Shown: in pieces, positions 1 to 12,619 of the stretch | Layout: every line of letters begins with the position of its first letter | How positions within the stretch are numbered: the stretch's first letter is position 1 | Assembly (NCBI GenBank): GCA_011800805.1 | Contig: MPNW01000287.1 | Location: 65,526-129,525, forward strand | DNA length: 64,000 nucleotides | Direction of reading: 5' to 3' | Origin: Hirudo medicinalis | Taxonomy: Eukaryota > Annelida > Clitellata > Hirudinida > Hirudinidae | Made by a program: the position numbers and the translations under genes | Notes under the pieces: model-generated | Told to the model about the DNA's origin: nothing | The model's input: only the letters and a program-made list of their open reading frames with translations | Database searches by the model: none

Positions 1-44
<44 letters not shown>

Positions 45-45
45 G

Positions 46-87
<42 letters not shown>

Positions 88-102
88 TTATTATTATTAT
101 TA
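1..102. repeat. (TTA)n microsatellite
   Basis: Nearly pure TTA/ATT trinucleotide array with a few interruptions (one TTG and one TTT unit). It runs off the left edge of the window, so its full length is unknown. Confidence 0.95.
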
Positions 103-1929
103 CATCATTCATGCGTCCGGAAATATCCCAAGCATTGTGAGTTGGACAACATCAACCTATCACGTCCTGAACTTGTATTAATTTGAAACAAAATCAAGCC
201 TTCTACTGAAATATCAAGAAAACATTGAATCACCAGAAACAAAAGTTGAAGTTGAAAAGAAAGACCACCCAGAAACACACGTGCGAATCACGCTTGTGAG
301 TCTCAGGTAAGGTCAAGTTCGTCACGTGACACCGTAATGTAAATCTGTCTCCAAATCAGGAAGGTGGGGTGCACATTTCTTTTCTTTTGAAGGATCTTCT
401 CAAAGAAGGTGGGCTACCTACGAACAGGTTCTCTGCGTGGGCGAGCGAAACAAAGAAAAGGAAGTCGAAGTAATAATAATGAAAATAATAGAAATAATAA
501 TAATAAAATGCTAAAGTCGATCAAAGGATTTCTTATTTTAGGCTGAAGTATAGTCACGCCTGCCAAACAGGAAATGAAATTACGACCTATGTTACAATAA
601 TATATTATTATTATTATTTATTTTATTGTTTTTATTTACCTACTATCACATACATTATTATGATAAATCGTTTTTGTTTTCTTTGTTAGAATTGTATCAC
701 TTGTTTTCTAAAGCACTTTTCGGCGAAAATATTTAAATTGCTTTTGTAATTTACAAACTAAATGAATGAATGGAACTGTTTAATGTATATAAAATAGTAA
801 TTCTTTGTGGTTCGTGACAAACTGATGATTGTAAGTTTGTTTAAAAGTTACCGACACAAATCGTTTGCAATTCCACCTCGTACCTTGTAATTTATAAATT
901 ATAACCTACCTATCTAATAAATACATTAATTTATTTAATTAATTTTAAGTATTTTTACTAACTAATAGGCTTAATTAATAAACGCGCAATTAACACACCA
1001 ATTTATTTTTCAAATAATTTCCCAATATTTCATTTTTTTCCAAAAATCAATTTTATTCATGAAACAATACTAACGATAATAGTTTAGAAATGGTTTTTAG
1101 TGGTTTATTAATTCATATTTAGCCAGTTGCTAAGGTAAACAAATCTGTTGATGCTGTCTGGAGACAGAGACGCACGTTTGCTATTCGCAACATGTCCAGA
1201 AAGGGAAAATAATCTTTCACGTGGCACAGCCGTAGCAGGAGAAGCTAAGTATTTGAAGGATAGCAACAAGGCCATGTGATGACGCATATTTCCGCCCCCA
1301 ATCCAATGGACACAAATCTATCAATTTCTTGTTCTGCTACATACTGTGCTTTTCTCAGCTGCTGACACATCACAAGAACTCATCTTCGACCCAAGGAAAT
1401 CTGCCACCTAGACCCCCACAAGGCCTGATTGGATTCCGTCCTCACACCATATCTTACGTCCGGTAGAGGAGTTACACTAGGCCCCTGCTGAAACTTATGA
1501 AGCCTTTGGGCGAATATCGGGGAGGGCTAATATTCTTACACGCAGTGCCCTGCATTATCGCAGAGAAGATCCACCCAAGTTGAATCAGAAAAAGTTGCTG
1601 ATATTTTTGCTCGTCTTCCCCTGGACCAGAGTCAAACTCTGAACATCAAACCTCTTCCGGCGGCCACTCTCACAGTCTCTGATTCTGGAAACGTTCCAGC
1701 ATTACCTAGAACAAGCTTTGTGCTCCAAAATCGACTTACTGTTATTTGTGTCCATCGCATGTTCTTAAGCGCAATACAATCGATCTTTGCATGCAATAAT
1801 ATTGTGGGAAGCCGGAAGCCAAAGAAATAACAAGATATAAAAACAAAGAGTTGTAAAACAAAAAATAGTTGAAATTATTTATAAATTAATAAAATTATTT
1901 ATTAAAAAGTATAAAAACTTAACTAGTTA

Positions 1930-1978
1930 ATCGTCGCGTTAATCGCGCGGGTAACCCAGATTAATCTGCAGTCCTTAT
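1930..1978. mobile_element. hAT-like element terminus
   Basis: The stretch is rich in TTAATCGCG-like words and ends in ATTAATCTGCAGTCCT. Read on the minus strand it begins AGGACTGCAGATTAATCT, close to the terminus at 39115-39140 (AGGGCTGCAGATCGATTAAT on the minus strand). GGGCTGCA plus TTAATCG words are common at hAT-superfamily ends, which is family knowledge. No partner terminus or target duplication was found, so this is probably a fragment. Confidence 0.4.
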
Positions 1979-2994
1979 AATAAATATTTAAGCATATTAT
2001 CAAATGCGGAGGTGAAAATGTCTAATCACATATTGGTTAATAAGATCTTGTAATTTTTGTCATGAAAACACAACTTTTCTAAAAATTACAAATATTTCAT
2101 GTAACGGGGCGTGTCACCAAAAGCCTCGAATCACGTTTGAAACAACTTCCGATCGAATAGTTGCATTTAATTACTTAAACACGACAAATGCATTTCAAAA
2201 TAAATAGTTTTAAAAGCGACACCTGTTGGAATATCACACATTCCTAAAGCTCACGAAATGGGCCTCAAATTTCTCGAAAATTAGTTGGTTTTTTTCCCAG
2301 CATAAATCATAATTTGAATTTTTTAAAGAAATTCTTCGAGCGAATTCATTTGAGGAAGTTCAATTCACAATGCAGTTGAAGCATACTCTCAGATATTCAG
2401 AGAACTCATTAAAAAATCAAATTGATTGATTGAATTTTGGACTGGAAAGTTTCGACTTAAAGAAGGAGATTATTTCAGAATTAAAAAAAAAACGATGCTT
2501 TGCTCAATTTACCTATTAATTGATTGCATTTTAATGCATTAATGTTATTTTTTATGAATGTTATTAATTTATTAATTCATGATATATGTTACTATTATTA
2601 TTAATACATTAGAATGTAATAATTTATGGAAAATGCTGAAATATTTCATATGACCATCGCGCCTGTAACGCAATTTAAAGTTATTCAAAATGATTTATTG
2701 TATACGATATCAACAACTAAAGTAACATTAATGTAATAATTAATTTGAAACCAAAAATATAAATTGATTTAGTAATTGTAATACTAATTAAAATATTAAT
2801 AAAAATACTAATTGATAATATTAATATTAATGTAATATATTTAAGAGAATAAATTGCTTATAACGGAACAGAAAGGAAGAATTGAAAGGGACAAAATGAT
2901 TGAATCAAACCAATTCAATACCTTCAACAAACACCAACCTGCTGCGGCATTTGATCGAAAGATGAAATATTGGAATATAAAGAATAACAACACT

Positions 2995-3030
2995 ATTATT
3001 ATTAATAATAATAATAATGATGATGATGGT
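2995..3030. repeat. AAT/GAT trinucleotide tract
   Basis: Short run of ATT, AAT and GAT triplets. Together with the neighbouring G15 run it produces a spurious 178-codon open frame. Confidence 0.8.
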
Positions 3031-3068
3031 GGCGCTTACGATAAAGGTGACGACTGTGGCATAGCTAA

Positions 3069-3083
3069 GGGGGGGGGGGGGGG
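3069..3083 (+). repeat. G15 homopolymer
   Basis: Fifteen consecutive G residues, by far the longest G run in this AT-rich window. Length errors are likely in such a run; it could form G-quadruplex-like structure. Confidence 0.9.
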
Positions 3084-4151
3084 CAAATTGACAATGTTAA
3101 GAGGGGAGGGCCCCAAATCATCAGTTTCGCCCCGAACGCCGAATTCTGGTTTAAACCCCTGGATGACGGTGACGATTACTATGACGATAATAATAACACA
3201 AAAGTGCACTTTCAATGCGAGGGCGAATATCAAGAAGCCAGAGGCTCCCTCGACAAATCTTCAGGCAGACATGCAAGCTGCTATCCAGACAGATCTGGAA
3301 CTCCCTCCTTCTGCTATCAAGACTGACCCAGCCGGGTTTCACTCTGTCCTCAAAACTTTCCTCTTCGGGGAAAACTACCTTCAATACTGAAGTGGTCTTG
3401 AAGTTTTGTTTGAACATATGCCACTATAATTCAACTCGGAATCATCTGCATCATTATTGGCGATTTGCAACAGTAACTTGTTAAAAGGTTATTTGTAAGG
3501 TCGAAGACCTTATTTTACATACATCTATCATTTACAAAATTTACATATATTTTACATAAATCCCTCATTTACATAAATTTGCGTTATCTCATAAAAATTA
3601 TCATAATTACAAATCTCGGTGTAAAACTTAATCTTTGCATCAATTTAGATCTACATGCTATACCTTAATTGTAATTAGCAATACCTTTTGAACGTTCAGA
3701 GACCCTGGAATATATAGTGATATGATGTTAATTATCTCTAAGGTAATTTATGATCTAAATAAAAAGTGATTGCAAACAAGTTTTTAATGTTAACCAACTT
3801 TATTGATTTTATGAAACGATTTAAGCAGAAAATTCAGCTAAAAAATCAGTTTTAAGAAAATCTTTTTATGGTTTAATTATTTTACAATGTGCTAAGACTG
3901 TAACTATGGTTTGTTATCAATTTTTCTTAAGTCGCATTAAACTTGTAAGACATTAAAATGTAATCGTTGATCAAATTAAAAGCTTTGTGATTTAATAACA
4001 TTCTAAAGTTAAATTTTATTTTATTAAAACTATTAGTTTAATGCATAATTACATTTATCATTACTGAATTAATTTATGATATTTGGTTAGATGGTGCATT
4101 CGACTTACTTTGCTATTTATAACTCGGGTCGGTGTTTATTTTTTATCGACC

Positions 4152-5914
4152 ATGGGGTCTTTGGCGAGATCTTTGTTAACTTGTGGCTCCCCGTACCTTA
4201 AAAGAGCTATATGCTTTGATCACGGAAAGGTAAATACATGAAGTGAAATTTAAAGGGTTCTGTAGTCATAGGTTGTTAAGCAGTTCTTAGCCATGCCGTT
4301 TGACGAATACATCGCATTTACAAATAAAATGCGCATATTCCGTAGCAGTTCAACTGCAGATTAATATTCAGAAAATTTAATTTAACCAAGTATCAGGTTC
4401 TGAAGCGAAGCACCCCTCTTTTGGGCCAGTTGAATGGATGTTCCCCTTACAAAACTCAACAGCATTCCTACTGCACAGAAGCAGACCAAACTGAAGAGGA
4501 GGTTAAAGAAGAGAAGCCAACACAACCGACTGTAGATGTTGAGACTAGCATAAGATACTTGAAGAGCAATGGTTGGTACAATGGAGTCGTCTTTGAAATG
4601 TTTTATTAACACATTCACATTTGAGCTTCATTCTGTAATTGTATGGACTGATTTCAGCATATGCTCTAACATATGGTGGTGCAAAAGTTTGGCAGCCCTA
4701 CAGAAGAAACCACAGAGGACACCTGCCCCCCTCGAAGATCAGAAGATCTTGTTATGTTGGCTAATTTTTTTTCAGTTAATGAAGTTTAAAATGTTACAGT
4801 CAAAGAGAATTATTGAGTTTTCAAATTTAGTGGTTATAAGTTATAAAGGTAATACCTTTACATGCTGCATTTGAAAAATATATGTTTTCCATAATTTGAT
4901 AACATTTGTCTCCATGTTGATGGTGACATGTTGCATTTGTTTGCTCACTCTGGTTCGAACATCAATCCTTAAAGTGGAGACTTTGAAACACATCTAATCT
5001 ATGTTTTTATTGATTGCATGATTAAATAATATTGATGATGTTTAATATGGTGTAGCCAGTCAATTAGTTCCATTCTTAATATTAGTTTATGCAATTATTG
5101 TAATAAATTTGGAGAACTATTTGGGCTATTGAGGGAAAGATTTGAGGTAACTTAAATTGGATAGCCCAATGATGCCAAACATTCTCTTTAACCAGGTATC
5201 TGGCAAGTTAAGGTCTGGCAATCCCTGTCCTATTTGCAGGGATGACCATTTGTTGCTTCACCCAAAGGTGTTGTTATTTATTGATTTGCTTTTACTGGAA
5301 TTTTGTCTTTGTTTACCATTTTAAAATCAGGATGAATATATATTTTGACATTACAAAATCAGGATGAATGTATACCTTAATATTTTCTTTCAGAATGCTG
5401 ACCTCTTAAACCAGTTCATATCTCCTTTGACTGGTGAAATCATCTCAAACCATGTCACAAGTAAAGCCTTCCTTTTTTCTTTTACTTAATTGTTATTCCT
5501 CATGATTTCACTTTATTTTTACTTAGCTATTTAGCACTTTATTTACTATCAAACAGATCTTTGCATGAGGCAGCACAAAAACTTGAACATAGCCATGCAA
5601 CAAGCCTGGGACCAGGGTAAGGAGAGACATTTAAGAATGTCACCCATTTTAGTCAATCCTCTTGTGTCATCTATATTTTTCATCACTTCCCTTGTGTCAA
5701 AACAAATTTGTCTTCTAATATTATAAGAATATGTATTAGACAAGAATTCAGCGACTTCCTCTCACAATGGAGCTCAAGAGACGAAGCTGCCCTTTTTAGA
5801 CGTCAATTTTTTTTTCTTTCAGGTTATGTTAAAAAGAACATGCCATTTAAGGAATATGATTACAAAGATTACTATCCCCAGCTGAAAAAGAAAGCAGACA
5901 ATGAATCATCATGA
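4152..5914 (+). CDS. MRPS18B: Mitochondrial small-subunit ribosomal protein S18B
   Basis: Seven exons join in phase: 4152-4229, 4397-4571, 4658-4755, 5196-5267, 5394-5460, 5557-5616 and 5823-5914, giving 213 residues. The protein is a component of the mitochondrial ribosome small subunit. Residues from about 85 carry the S18B signature: WQPYRRNHRGHLPP, then GNPCPICRDDHLLL with the CxxC pair of the zinc site, then LLNQFISPLTGEI and CMRQHKNLNIAMQQAW, in the order of the animal S18B family. The N-terminus (MGSLARSLLTCGSPYLKR) is basic and hydrophobic, as expected of a mitochondrial presequence. The human protein is longer at its C-terminus; this one stops soon after the S18 core. Exon 3 uses a weak donor (GTTGGC). 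A polyadenylation signal lies at 5984-5989. The family call is secure; the exon 3 boundary is less so. Confidence 0.9.
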
Positions 5915-5983
5915 TTGATGTATTTCCAGGCAATCAAAATCATTTGCATCTTGTGAATTATGTGAGTGTGACCAAAGCACCAC

Positions 5984-5989
5984 AATAAA
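5984..5989 (+). terminator. Poly(A) signal of the S18B gene
   Basis: AATAAA, 70 bases after the stop codon at 5914. Confidence 0.7.
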
Positions 5990-6209
5990 AACTACATCTT
6001 TTCCCTCGCTGATGTTTGTGATTCTTTAAAATTATGTAGCGATGTGGTTCGAAAAATATGATGATCATCGTTAAGTTACGTAAATAAAGATGCAAGGTAT
6101 GAGCAAACAAGATAAAATTCAAAAATAGCAGAAAAATCCAGTGTTGAGAATAGAACCCGGATGTTACAAACAAATGTGATTGTATAAATTGTTTAAAAAT
6201 TCTTGATGA

Positions 6210-9200
6210 TCACATGAAGCTGTGCCTGAAGCTCTGATTTCTGAGAGTATTTGGTTTCCTCCTAAAAACTGCACAGCTAGAGTTGCTTGCTCTGGACGGA
6301 TCTCTGCCCGCCTCCTCTTCGAGCATCTCAAGTCTGGATCTGCCGACGTCCTCGTCCAAAGCCCTATAGTTCCTACTGTCTGTCCTCTCAAAGGCAGAGA
6401 CCTCATCATTGTGATCAAGAGTGAAGTGTTTCTGGTCCTGAATTAACCTTTGCATATTGGAGGTCATAGGTGACTGATTTATGTGCTTGAAAACCCTGTT
6501 TTCACTGACCAGGGGGGTTTGGTGGATGCCCTGCTTTGAGTTATCCCCTCGTGGAGTTGCTGGAAGGACCCTCTTACTGCTGGTGCGACAAAGCATGGAG
6601 AAGGAAGAATGTAGACTGGTGTTCGACGATGATTCAGTCTTGTTCCCACTCCTGTTCGTACCCAGAGATATTTCATCCAATAAGAGGCTCTTCAGGTCCA
6701 TGCAGTTGGAGTCAATCATTGACTGAACATCAGAGAGGGCCTAAAGAATGAAGTTATGAGTTTAGTAGAAATAATATTGGGCAACAGTTGTGCAGTGTTA
6801 TTGGTTTTGGAATGATCTACAAAGTAGTATATGCAATTTGGTCGGCTCTACTTTAACTATTTAAATTTGCACTGAGTGTCAAGCAACAATCTATTTAATC
6901 CATAAATATTCTCGATGGGATTAATTGTTTATCTTACCTCGAGCTGGTCTTGCGCCATGATGTTGTCCATGCCACCCTGGATGTATGAAGAGGAGAGGCA
7001 TCTGCTAAATTCCTCAACCTGAGCCACATGTTTTGAGACTCTCTTGAGTGTCAAGATGGTGACATCTGCAGCTTTCAGGTGATGAAGTAACATGAAATTT
7101 CAATAACTTAAGGCAAAGAATCTTTTTATATTTCACAATCCTTGCCTGGAGTAAGGAGAAGTGCTGATTTGGTCAGAGACTCCACTTGATCAGACAACTG
7201 GGCTGAAGCAGAAAGCATATTTGTGCTGTGCAAATACAGACTGTCTGACGTTCCCATAATGCCCACAGCTTTCAACTCTTCCTGAGAAGGCCAAGCAATT
7301 TATTTTTTAGCAAGGTTTAATTGCTCCTGATTTCATTAATTGTGGATTTACCTGGATCTGTTTTATTATCATGAGGAGTTGTTTGATTGATCTCAAGAGT
7401 GAAAATACTTTGAAGAGCAGCGATGACCTCACCTGGAAAGAAATTCCAGAGATTTGAAAGTGGTCGGTAATTAGATTTTTAATCAAATTAGTTCAACATT
7501 GAAGTAATTAATTAAATGATCAATTATCCAAACCTCCTGCTTGTCCAAGCCATCAGATTCTTTGGATTCTTCATGCTCAGATTCAAGGAGATTGTAGCAC
7601 TGATTGATAACCATCAGACTTGCCTCCATCTTCAAACGTGCGGCCCTGTCACACCCGTTTAAAAATCCTTCTCGAACTTCTTGTGGCAACTGAGTTCAAA
7701 TTTGGAATGACTTCAAAATTCTCAGGTTTAAAAAAATATGACTAGAGAAGGTTAGTTTTAACATTTAATTATTAAAGATGATTAACTGAAGAATTATACT
7801 TTTGGTGAGAGAGGGCATGGATAACCCAAAGTGACGGACACGCTCCCCAGATGTTGTACCAGTTTCAGCAGCAGTTTGTGGATCTCGGACTGTTGCTCGG
7901 AAGCTGGTGCAATGTTGTGCACAACCTAAAGATTAATATTTATGGAATTCTTGTCGACAGATTTTTATTTTACAGAATATTTTTTACGGAATGAAATAAT
8001 CTTTTTTAGAATGTAATATTTTATTTTAAAGTATTGGAAATATTTTATTTAATTTCCTACACTTGATAGGCAAATATTGATGTTTTTAGTATTTAGACTC
8101 ATTTTATGTTACAATCATGACAAATAATTCTTAGATGAAAAATCTCTCCTCATCAACCTTCCACAAGTCTGTGAAACTCGAAGCCACAGCTTTCAAAGAA
8201 TTCATCAACTCGAGTTCAGAATCGGCCGATAGAGAGGGAACATTATCATTAACATCAGTGGACGATATGAGTTGAGGGATGGTGATGCTGAGGAGTGAGA
8301 GATTGGTGATCACCTGGATGCACCTCATTTCAAATTCAGGTGTCAGTTCTGATGGATTAGATGTCCATTACAGATGTTTTCTTTATAAATTGATATATAC
8401 TTATATGTTGAGCTAATACTTATTTGAATTAATTCTATCTTTAATGTATTTTAGCAATTAAGCATGAATTGCCTGTTTAATAATAATAATAATAATAGTT
8501 AATTTATAATGCGCCATTTGCATAGCATCAGAAATTGACTTAAGGAAATAACATAACAATGTCACTAAATAAGCAACTATGTAATATTGCAGTTTTAACA
8601 AATTAAGAATCAAATGAAACTCACTTGCACTCGGTGACTTCTTGAAAGCTGTAATAACTTCATGCAATTCAGTTATGGACTTTAGACTCCTTGCACTCAA
8701 GTTCAAATCAGACTGATTGTCTGAAAAATTTGAATTAAGTATTTTGATTGAGAATCAAACTATCATTATTACTATTAACTAATAACATTATTATTTCTTC
8801 AGTATTTGATAAACCAAGGATGGAAAGCCTGCATTCTCAATGAGGACGAAATCAATCACAACTTGTTGTGACATGCAGAATATGAGATGAGATGGACTGG
8901 TGTTGTAAAGGTATGTAAAGGAATGTTTTCGGAGTTGGCGGCTCTCGTGTGTACGTTTGAGTTGGAATTGTTGTGTTGTCTTGTACCAAATATTTATCGA
9001 AGTAAAGTTGAGCTTCTATTGCTTTCGAAGTCGAGTTTAACACAAAAGACCCAAACACAACTTTAAAATAAATATGTTGCTGTAATAAAACAAATGTCAT
9101 GTGATCAGATGATTTTTGAATGCAAATGTTAAAATGTCTTGCAGCTGTGATTCATTAGAAAGTTGTTTATGTAACTTTACAATGTAGGTTCACGCACAAG

Positions 9201-11725
9201 TGTGCGCCGAAGTTGAGCAGCTTGTCAATTTTACAATCAAATTGTACTTAGAGCTTTTTTGAATTGACTGGAGAAAATAATAATATCGTCATCAGTTTGC
9301 ATCTATTTATGAAACAAATGTAACATGGGGAAGGCAAAAAATAACCCCCAAAACATCTGCCCAAGTCTCAGTATGACAAACTCTTTTCTGCATGCTCTGT
9401 TGTTAGTCAGGACATGCAAATTCATAGAAACATAAGAAATTGCGACCAACCTTGAATGTTTTTCTCGACAGCAGAAGTTGCAGCACCACAGGCTTTGAGG
9501 AACATTTGTAGGTCAGAATCAGAATTCCTGTCGGAGATTAGTTTTTCCTCAGTTCTTTTCTGGCAAACTGGAAGATTCGGTTCAGATGTTTTGGAGTTGA
9601 ATGAACCGGTAGGTTCTGGAATATCTTGGAATTTTCTGAGAGACCGATTCCTCGGAAGTTCTTTTGGTTTCCATTTATCTGTCGCAACATTTTTAAAATA
9701 TTTAAATTTTCCAACTATTCTTTGTAATTAGACTGGAAAAATGCCATTATAGTGACATATAATTAACAGGAAAGAAGCAACAATGAAAAGGATAAGCTTA
9801 CAATCGGTAAGACAACATATTATCTAGTCAAGATGCTGTAAATTAATATCTGCTTGATAACTTATAAAATATCTGTGAAACAATGTATGAGTAGAACACA
9901 CTACTTCTCATCTGAGAAATTTTAAAAGTAAGAAATAAAGAGCTAAAATTAAATAAAATAAACATTGTAATAATCAAATGGTAAAGCAAATACCAAATTG
10001 CATCATATAAAAAAACCCAACCTTGTTTGTCAACATTGTCCACAATGCTTGAGTTGAAGGTTTTCCCGTTCATGGAAACATCTTGAGATCTGATTTCTGA
10101 GGAAAGTTTGCCAGTGGAGTTGGTCGAGTTCTTGTTGTCTTTGATCCCACACTTCTCCTCCGACCTTGTGGTTTTGACAGCTCTTCGAGGAACGTTGTCA
10201 GGAACAGACTTGGTGGAAGGACTGCTGGAACTGTTCAAATCACTAGTGTCACTAAATGTTAGGATAATAATAACAAACGGAAATATTTTCTACAATGCTT
10301 ATTTCACGATTGACTGATGGAACTTAAACTCAATGAACATGATAACTCAAGTAAATTAGTAAGCAAAACAATCAAACAGGATAATTATGCAGACATGCTC
10401 TCTGACAATGACAATTTACCCAGTCAAGAACAAATATTTACTTTGAAATGCCATCACGAAAAAGAAATTACAATATCAGAACAATTTTGAAAGACGCTAG
10501 GAAATTTTAAAATGGGTATCAGTCATTCTCAATCATATACCGCTTAATAATAAAGTACGAATTATTAATAAAATACCAGTTATTAATATTGGTCTGAGAC
10601 CCAATGATGTTTTCGTTGATTTTGTCTTCGAGAGCGTCTGTATGGAGGCTTTTAATGTCGGCACTGTGCACCTTTCCTATGACTTCGTCGGCTTGAGACA
10701 AACTTGCGTCCGATGGATCCTGGATTATTTTGTGGAAGAAGATGTAATTTACCTAAGAAATTTAAAGTGTTTAATCTCAAGCAAAAGAATTAGAATTTCT
10801 ATGTAGAATTTGAAAATTTTCTTAGCAAATATTTCTTAGCAGAGTTGATTCAATTAATAAAATAATTTTTATTTATCATAACTGATCATGCAGAAGTTTC
10901 TCCGTTTCTTTCTTATCAGCAAATGATAAGACAACTTATAAATTGTAAAGTTTCTAAACTCTTTATTATCACCATGCTCCAGTATTATTGTTATTTCATC
11001 ATCGTCATCATCATTATGCCACCTGCAGTGAACATCTGATGTTGATGAATCATATTATATTGATCATCACCTATTTATCAGAAGAAATTACTCATCGCAC
11101 TCCAAATGGTAAACACTCAGTTTCTAATATTAATGACATAAATTATGATGTCAACATTAATGTTTTGAAGTAATATTTTACTATCATTACATGTAATAAG
11201 GAGTGATCTCCATGTAACATTCAAAACAAATCGTGATTGAATTTCGTGACAAATGATCCCAGCCAAAGCAGAACAAATCACAGCATGCAGAAATTAGCGA
11301 ATACGATGGAAATATAATTAGATTCCAAATACCAAAACCTCTATTATCTCATGTCATGATGATTATAGTAAAAAATAAAGTCTTATACTTAGACTTTCTA
11401 ATTGTCCGAACCTCATACATGAGTTTCCTCAAAGTTATCAGTTTGTCCTTGAACAAGGGAATTGACATCTTCAAGTCAATTTTTAGACTTTTGCTCGTCA
11501 CTCGGACATATGTGCTGCTGGTCGAATCTCCAGTTTTGTCGGTGGAAAACACCTAAGCTCAAAAAGATTGAGGATACTTAAAATAATACTTTTAAGAGAT
11601 AATAAATAATAATCAAAAATATTTGCAAAAAAATATTTAAAATAGGTTATACTTACATAGTCCTTCTTCAGGTACTGACTTATTTCATTGGCTTCTACTA
11701 TAAGCCTTCCTATCCTTGCATCCAT
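6210..11725 (-). CDS. Motorless kinesin-3-like tail protein
   Basis: Thirteen minus-strand exons join in phase: 11657-11725, 11412-11552, 10577-10752, 10022-10251, 9451-9678, 8625-8720, 8158-8348, 7800-7925, 7534-7689, 7352-7432, 7146-7281, 6938-7071 and 6210-6740, giving 764 residues. Residues 1-70 (IVEANEISQYLKK, then VRVTSK, then LITLRKLMYE) match the segment after the FHA and coiled coil in kinesin-3 proteins such as KIF1, KIF13 and possibly KIF14. No P-loop or motor motif occurs upstream on this strand in the window. The rest is Ser/Lys-rich around residues 125-290, then helical and Leu-rich (residues about 300-590), then a Ser-rich tail. The start is the first in-frame ATG. An acceptor-like AG at 11747 would extend the exon to 11746, so a missing upstream motor exon cannot be excluded. 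The intron 7072-7145 has a GC donor. The exon chain is strong; the family link rests on one segment. Confidence 0.55.
8925..9030 (+). repeat. Dispersed repeat R1, copy 1
   Basis: About 100 bases here, in an intron of the kinesin-like gene, match 48008-48115 on the same strand. Shared words include CTCGTGTG, TTTGAGTTG, GTTGTCTTGTA, TAAAGTTGAG / TAAATTTGAG and TTTCT. The divergence suggests an old short interspersed element. No tRNA promoter boxes are visible. Confidence 0.6.
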
Positions 11726-11746
11726 TGGAATGTTTTCAAAATTCTT

Positions 11747-12619
11747 CTATCAACTTCATTTAGCCTTTCAAAGTATTATTTTAAGATTATCATCACCATT
11801 AATTAAGTCGAATTTTATTCAGTAAGTGTTCAGTGGAACTGCTTCCTGCACATGGAAATTTATATTACTTATAAATAAATCTAAACATCTACATTTTCTC
11901 ATGTTGATGAGTTAGCATTTTGCGCTAATATAAACTATTTACATGAGATGCTTAAAGTCTGTGTTGTTCATATTAACTCCTTTAAAATGTAGCTGAAAGA
12001 TTTTTTCACAAACGTCAAATTAACAATCTTTGATATCTGAATTATTATATATTCAAAACTTGATCGCAAATCCAACCTTCTAGCAACAAGAGAAAACTTA
12101 AGACTGTATGTTTATCGTGAAGGCACACGAAAAGTTGTAAAATGCGTTGGCTAAAATATTGTTTTGTTAGATCTTATTCTGCCCGGCGATCTTAATGCTA
12201 TTGTAAACAAAAACAAATCATTACGTAAGTTTCAGGTAATATTAGTAAAGGAAGAAATCAGATTTACATTTAACAAATGTTCAATTTGTTAGACCCTTCC
12301 TTGTTATAACTTAGCTTTTCCCGATAATTATTACTATTATTTATTTATTCGTGAATGTTACCATGGATGTGTGGCATCGTTAAATAGTCAAATATATTTT
12401 TTAAAACATTTTTTTTCAATTAATAAAATAATTTTCTTAATTCTTCATGAAGTGACATTACGTTTGTCAACAAAGCTGTGAGATGTAGTTCAAGCAGGAT
12501 TCTGCTGCACTTCTGCTCTCCAGCTATTGATCCCGTTCCGTCTCTTGGCTACAGAACAAAAGGTGTGAAGACACGAATTGCTCTGAAATTGTTCTTTGGC
12601 AAACGATTTAATTTTTAAA
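11747..12619. promoter_or_regulatory. Divergent intergenic region
   Basis: This lies between the 5' ends of the kinesin-like gene (minus) and the KEN-box gene (plus). It is AT-rich with no convincing exon. The most base-balanced part is about 12470-12600, next to the plus-strand start, and probably holds its 5' UTR and promoter. No TATA box is convincing. Confidence 0.45.

Larger units (their letters stand above)
103..4151. other. TE-rich, gene-poor 5' flank
   Basis: No exon chain could be built on either strand. From about 1120 to 1800 the base composition is clearly less AT-rich than the surroundings, but the frames are broken by stops, as in a decayed mobile element. It is followed by a hAT-like terminus near 1950. 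From 2000 to 4100 the DNA is very AT-rich with short homopolymers. The last few hundred bases before 4152 should include the promoter of the S18B gene; I see no TATA box there. Confidence 0.5.

Noticed and set aside
1120..1800. Possible transposase or gene
   Set aside because: The composition is coding-like in patches, but every frame is interrupted and no conserved transposase motif could be identified.
2854..3390. 178-codon plus-strand frame
   Set aside because: It is created by a triplet repeat and a G15 run, has low-complexity poly-Asn and poly-Gly, and does not join to any exon.
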